Positions 61,701-64,000 of a DNA stretch of 64,000 nt are shown here, piece by piece. The position numbers and the translations under genes are program-made. The notes under the pieces were generated by a model. It was given only the letters and a program-made list of their open reading frames with translations. It was not told where the DNA came from and searched no databases. Origin of the DNA: Lachnospiraceae bacterium (GTDB taxonomy: Bacteria; Bacillota; Clostridia; Lachnospirales; Lachnospiraceae). Location: assembly GCA_017470985.1 (NCBI GenBank), contig JAFUXA010000011.1:208567-272566 (forward strand), written 5' to 3'. Position 1 is the stretch's first letter. Every line of letters starts with the position of its first letter.

Positions 61701-61735
61701 AAAAATCACTGTTTTTGAAAAAACAGTGATTTTTT
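61701..61735 (+). terminator. Terminator of the second polysaccharide operon
   Basis: A 15-bp stem (AAAAATCACTGTTTT with its complement) with a 4-base loop and T-run. Symmetric A- and T-runs make it work in both directions. Confidence 0.88.
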
Positions 61736-62047
61736 ATATCATAGCATGTGCGATTTACACATAAATTTTGATATAGAATGGAGGAATCTTTTGCAGAAGA
61801 AGCAATTTTCATCCATTTGTAAAACCTGTGTAAAATGTTTGTGAATTTTCAGAAAACCATATATCAATTCATGCAATTGCGTGTTATTATGGGTGCTAAG
61901 TATAAATCAACAGTTGGTAGATGATTTTGAAGAACGCTTTCCAGAATATAGATTATATAAGAAAGAAATTTGTTGGTATAAATCTATTTAAAGCGAGCAA
62001 AAAGCTTTATTGTGTAGTTTGAAATCAAAGCTGATAGAGGAGGAAAA
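61736..62047 (+). other. Intergenic stretch with a possible gene remnant
   Basis: About 310 bases without a supported gene. A GTG-started 32-codon frame at 61893-61991 has protein-like content (DDFEERFPEYRLYKKEICWY) but no ribosome site; it may be a remnant. The ribosome site of the next gene (AGAGGAGG) is at its end. Confidence 0.4.
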
Positions 62048-62452
62048 ATGTATATGAAAAAAGAAGATACTTATGATTTTCTGCTTAGAGCGGCTATACC
62101 AAGTATTGATGATTCTAAAAGACTGCCAGAAGATTTGAGGAGGGAACGAGGAAAGAAAAAGGAAAATGGTATTAATGTTATAGCGTTATTTCTTTACACA
62201 ACGATTACAGATTATTTAGGTGAGCTATCTTCGGAATATTTGATAAATGAATTGTTGAATAAATATGAGGATAGCGGGATTGGAGTCATTCAAAAACTTG
62301 TGAATATGACACTTAAATATATGTTAATTTTACAATTGTTTGATAGGCTCGATGGATATATAATAGCGGAATCATCATGTGATTGTCCGCTGGATAGTAG
62401 AATATCGGATTCATTAGGCATGAGTGATTTGAAGTGGACAAAAGATTTTTAA
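62048..62452 (+). CDS. Hypothetical protein
   Basis: A 134-residue soluble protein that I do not recognise. It is rich in Asp, Lys and Leu, begins MYMKKEDTYDFLLRAAIPS, and has a helical middle part (SSEYLINELLNKYED) and a Cys pair in SSCDCPLDS. No membrane segment or signal peptide. It has a strong AGAGGAGG site, which supports real translation. It lies before a stretch of gene remnants, so it may belong to a decayed accessory or toxin-antitoxin cassette. Confidence 0.5.
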   Translation: MYMKKEDTYDFLLRAAIPSIDDSKRLPEDLRRERGKKKENGINVIALFLYTTITDYLGELSSEYLINELLNKYEDSGIGVIQKLVNMTLKYMLILQLFDRLDGYIIAESSCDCPLDSRISDSLGMSDLKWTKDF

Positions 62453-62663
62453 TGCTAGTAATAGGGAAGAGTCAAAAAAGAATTACGATATTATACAGGG
62501 GAAAATAGCAAAAAGGCAAAAGGGTCAAAGCAAGCTGGCTTATGATTTTGCTAATTGGCAGAGCTTTTAGTTGATCATTATTTAAAGCAAATGCTATATC
62601 AAATCGATGGGAGCTTTATATTAGATTTGACTGTGATACGTATACATGAATAAGGAGCAAGAT
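62453..62663 (+). pseudogene. Possible gene remnant
   Basis: In one frame from the end of the previous gene runs NASNREESKKNYDIIQGKI, then AYDFANWQSF and a stop near 62570, with no start codon or ribosome site. Protein-like but very short; probably debris of a small accessory gene. Confidence 0.3.
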
Positions 62664-62872
62664 ATGATTGAATATATCGATTATGATGGAATGAAAGAGT
62701 ATTTCACACATGCAGTTAAATATGGTTGAAAAGACAAGGGAATATTAGCCTAACTAAGACTCATGAATTAGTACATATGACGCTACATCCTGAGTATGAA
62801 TACATCCGGCCTGATGAATTCTTTGTGGTGGAGATGCGGAGGTTGTTGGATGATAAACGGAGTCATACTTGA
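62664..62872 (+). pseudogene. Small frameshifted gene
   Basis: ATG 62664 follows AAGGAGC and encodes MIEYIDYDGMKEYFTHAVKY before a stop at 62727. A second frame takes over at about 62729 and continues KRQGNISLTKTHELVHMTLH to a stop at 62870. Together they read as one protein of about 69 residues broken by a frameshift. The family is unknown. Confidence 0.45.
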
Positions 62873-63082
62873 TAAAATGAAAGAGATACATCTGGATAAA
62901 AAGATGTTATAATAAAAGTAAGATAAGGTATTAATGTTTATGCCTATCTTGAAATGTTAATATAATTTTGATAAAATATCTACCATATTTGTCGATATGA
63001 TTAATATAAGGTATTATTTGAATAAAAGAAGAAAATAATTAGAGTCGAAATGGATATTGAAGTTTTAGTAGGAGGTATATGT

Positions 63083-63247
63083 ATGTATAAAGAGATGGCG
63101 TATACAATAAGACCTGAAAAAACGAACGATTTTTTAAAAAAATTATATTCCACATCAAAGGGTAAAGATGATTGGAAGAACATTAAAAATGAATCGAAAG
63201 TAATTGACAAGAAAAGATTAGATGCATTATTCAAGGACAAGAAATGA
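63083..63247 (+). CDS. Small partner protein of the GNAT enzyme, possible antitoxin
   Basis: A 54-residue charged protein, MYKEMAYTIRPEKTNDFLKK at the start and KRLDALFKDKK at the end. The start ATG 63083 is 7 bases after GGAGG; the frame from 63050 lacks a ribosome site. It overlaps the acetyltransferase gene by 4 bases. Gene pairs of this size and order are typical of toxin-antitoxin units, and the C-terminal tail could wrap the enzyme, but there is no recognised DNA-binding domain. Confidence 0.55.
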   Translation: MYKEMAYTIRPEKTNDFLKKLYSTSKGKDDWKNIKNESKVIDKKRLDALFKDKK

Positions 63248-63822
63248 GTTTTGAATGGATACCAATAACTTCTGAATTAAAGGAATGTATTAATGATTTT
63301 GATTGCGGTGAATACGAATTTAATGTTTTCATAAAGGAAAAAGCTCTTGATTGGATGAAAGAGGGATATGCAGTTACATATGTCGCAGTGGATGACGATG
63401 AAATGAAGAATGGAAATATTAACCGTATTTATGCATACGCATCTATAAATGCAACGGGATTAATGTATAATGATGGCCCAACTAAGTATTTGTCATGCGC
63501 GGAGATTCGTATGTTTGCGGTATCACGCTTTTTGAGGGGAACTGAGGCGGTAGATATCGATGGAAAAAGATATAGTTATAAAATTTTTCAGACTTTGATG
63601 CAAGAAATATATCATATATCTACTTCTACAATTGGATTTACGGCAGTGACATTGAATTCAAATACTAATGGACTTCAGCTGTATAAAAAATTTGGGTTCA
63701 TTGAAACTAATGAGTATTTGTTGCCAGAAGAGGAAGAAAAATTGGATATAGAAGGGTGTATTCCATTAGTTTTTTCATTAATTAGTAGTGATGCATTGGC
63801 TAAAATATTTGTTGAGGAATAA
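63244..63822 (+). CDS. GNAT acetyltransferase, TacT-like
   Basis: A 192-residue acetyltransferase. The N-terminal DFDCGEYEFNVFIKEKA has the FDCG pattern of TacT/AtaT-type toxins, which acetylate aminoacyl-tRNA. The centre has EIRMFAVSRFLRGT, an acetyl-CoA binding beta-strand and loop, and the end NTNGLQLYKKFGFIET, the usual GNAT closing motif. Coupled by ATGA overlap to the small gene before it. An ordinary protein or metabolite acetyltransferase is the alternative. Confidence 0.75.
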   Translation: MSFEWIPITSELKECINDFDCGEYEFNVFIKEKALDWMKEGYAVTYVAVDDDEMKNGNINRIYAYASINATGLMYNDGPTKYLSCAEIRMFAVSRFLRGTEAVDIDGKRYSYKIFQTLMQEIYHISTSTIGFTAVTLNSNTNGLQLYKKFGFIETNEYLLPEEEEKLDIEGCIPLVFSLISSDALAKIFVEE

Positions 63823-63862
63823 AAAGTTACTGTTTTTATAAAAACAGTGACTTTTTGTTTTT
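63821..63862 (+). terminator. Terminator after the GNAT gene
   Basis: Stem AAAAAGT-T-ACTGTTTT with AAAACAGT-G-ACTTTTT (63821-63856) then GTTTTT. It overlaps the stop codon and resembles the terminator at 61701. A group II intron begins directly after the T-run. Confidence 0.85.
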
Positions 63863-64000
63863 GTGCGCCTAGCGGCGCACGTTTCTAACGGGTTAAAGTC
63901 CCGAATCCGCCCGGTAGTGGGAAGGATATAGCCGAAGGCAAGGGTGTCCATCGCGAGGTGGAATCTGAAGGAAGCTGGATGTGGGGAACATACTAACCCA
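63863..64000 (+). mobile_element. Group II intron, 5' end (cut by window)
   Basis: Begins GTGCGCC, the bacterial group II intron start, with a closing stem GTGCGCC-TAGC-GGCGCAC. Domain I hallmarks follow: ACGGGTTAAAGTCCCG, CCGGTAGTGGGAAGG and GGAATCTGAAGGAAGC. The rest, including any reverse transcriptase gene, lies beyond the window. Insertion just after a terminator hairpin is the habit of class C introns; the class cannot be fixed from this part. Confidence 0.82.

Noticed and set aside
62015-62032. TAGTTT-GAAATC-AAAGCT, similar to the shared operator of the 8-23 kb island
   Set aside because: Right half has three mismatches, the gene after it is unrelated, and it is 39 kb away; treated as chance.

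Overview
The window reads as chromosome of an anaerobic, low-GC member of the Lachnospiraceae (Butyrivibrio/Pseudobutyrivibrio-like). This is inferred from AT-rich intergenic DNA, strong AGGAGG ribosome sites, an EtfBA/acyl-CoA dehydrogenase unit of clostridial type, and Firmicutes-style surface polysaccharide genes. No rRNA, tRNA or CRISPR array was found.

Region 1 (1-6.8 kb) holds ordinary genes: the end of a membrane protein, glmM (cell-wall precursor), pgeF (peptidoglycan editing factor), a hipBA toxin-antitoxin pair behind two near-perfect palindromes, a DUF2804 protein and a small DUF3237-like protein.

Region 2 (6.9-27.9 kb) looks like one catabolic and sensory island. It has a PocR/AraC regulator, glycerol dehydrogenase, a fused dihydroxyacetone kinase, two paralogous membrane-anchored alpha/beta hydrolases, a monoacylglycerol-lipase-like hydrolase, two MarR regulators, a chemoreceptor, a diguanylate cyclase, an OFA-type MFS transporter, and an operon of CoA-transferase, acyl-CoA dehydrogenase, EtfB and EtfA. 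Most promoters here carry the same 18-bp two-fold symmetric element, core GTTT-N6-AAAC. I read this as a regulon that takes up or splits an ester, feeds the alcohol part through the glycerol branch, and reduces an unsaturated acyl-CoA as an electron sink. The substrate is not known.

Region 3 (28-38.5 kb) is a galactofuranose polysaccharide operon: glf, a GT2, ABC exporter wzm/wzt, a GlfT2-like transferase, a GT4, a secreted GH43-like protein with 22-residue tandem repeats, and an acyltransferase.

Region 4 (38.5-42.4 kb) is a defence and mobile-DNA patch. It has a frameshifted abiH, a three-gene unit whose last gene is a SecB-like chaperone (a candidate toxin-antitoxin-chaperone system), a decayed IS21 element, and a 3' fragment of a duplicated polysaccharide gene.

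Region 5 (42.4-61.7 kb) is a second polysaccharide operon. It opens with an unusual sugar pathway: ThDP enzyme, HAD phosphatase, SDR, dehydroquinate-synthase-like sugar-phosphate cyclase, FGGY kinase, extended SDR, and a DRE-TIM aldolase fused to a second domain. Then come a GtrB-like polyprenyl-phosphate transferase, two acyltransferases, two GT-C enzymes, rfbF/rfbG (CDP-4-keto-6-deoxyglucose), GtrA and a large membrane protein. Together they suggest that a lipid-linked, possibly carbocyclic or branched sugar is added to the surface polymer outside the membrane.

Region 6 (61.7-64 kb) holds an orphan gene, gene remnants, a candidate GNAT toxin-antitoxin pair, and the first 138 bases of a group II intron inserted just after a terminator.
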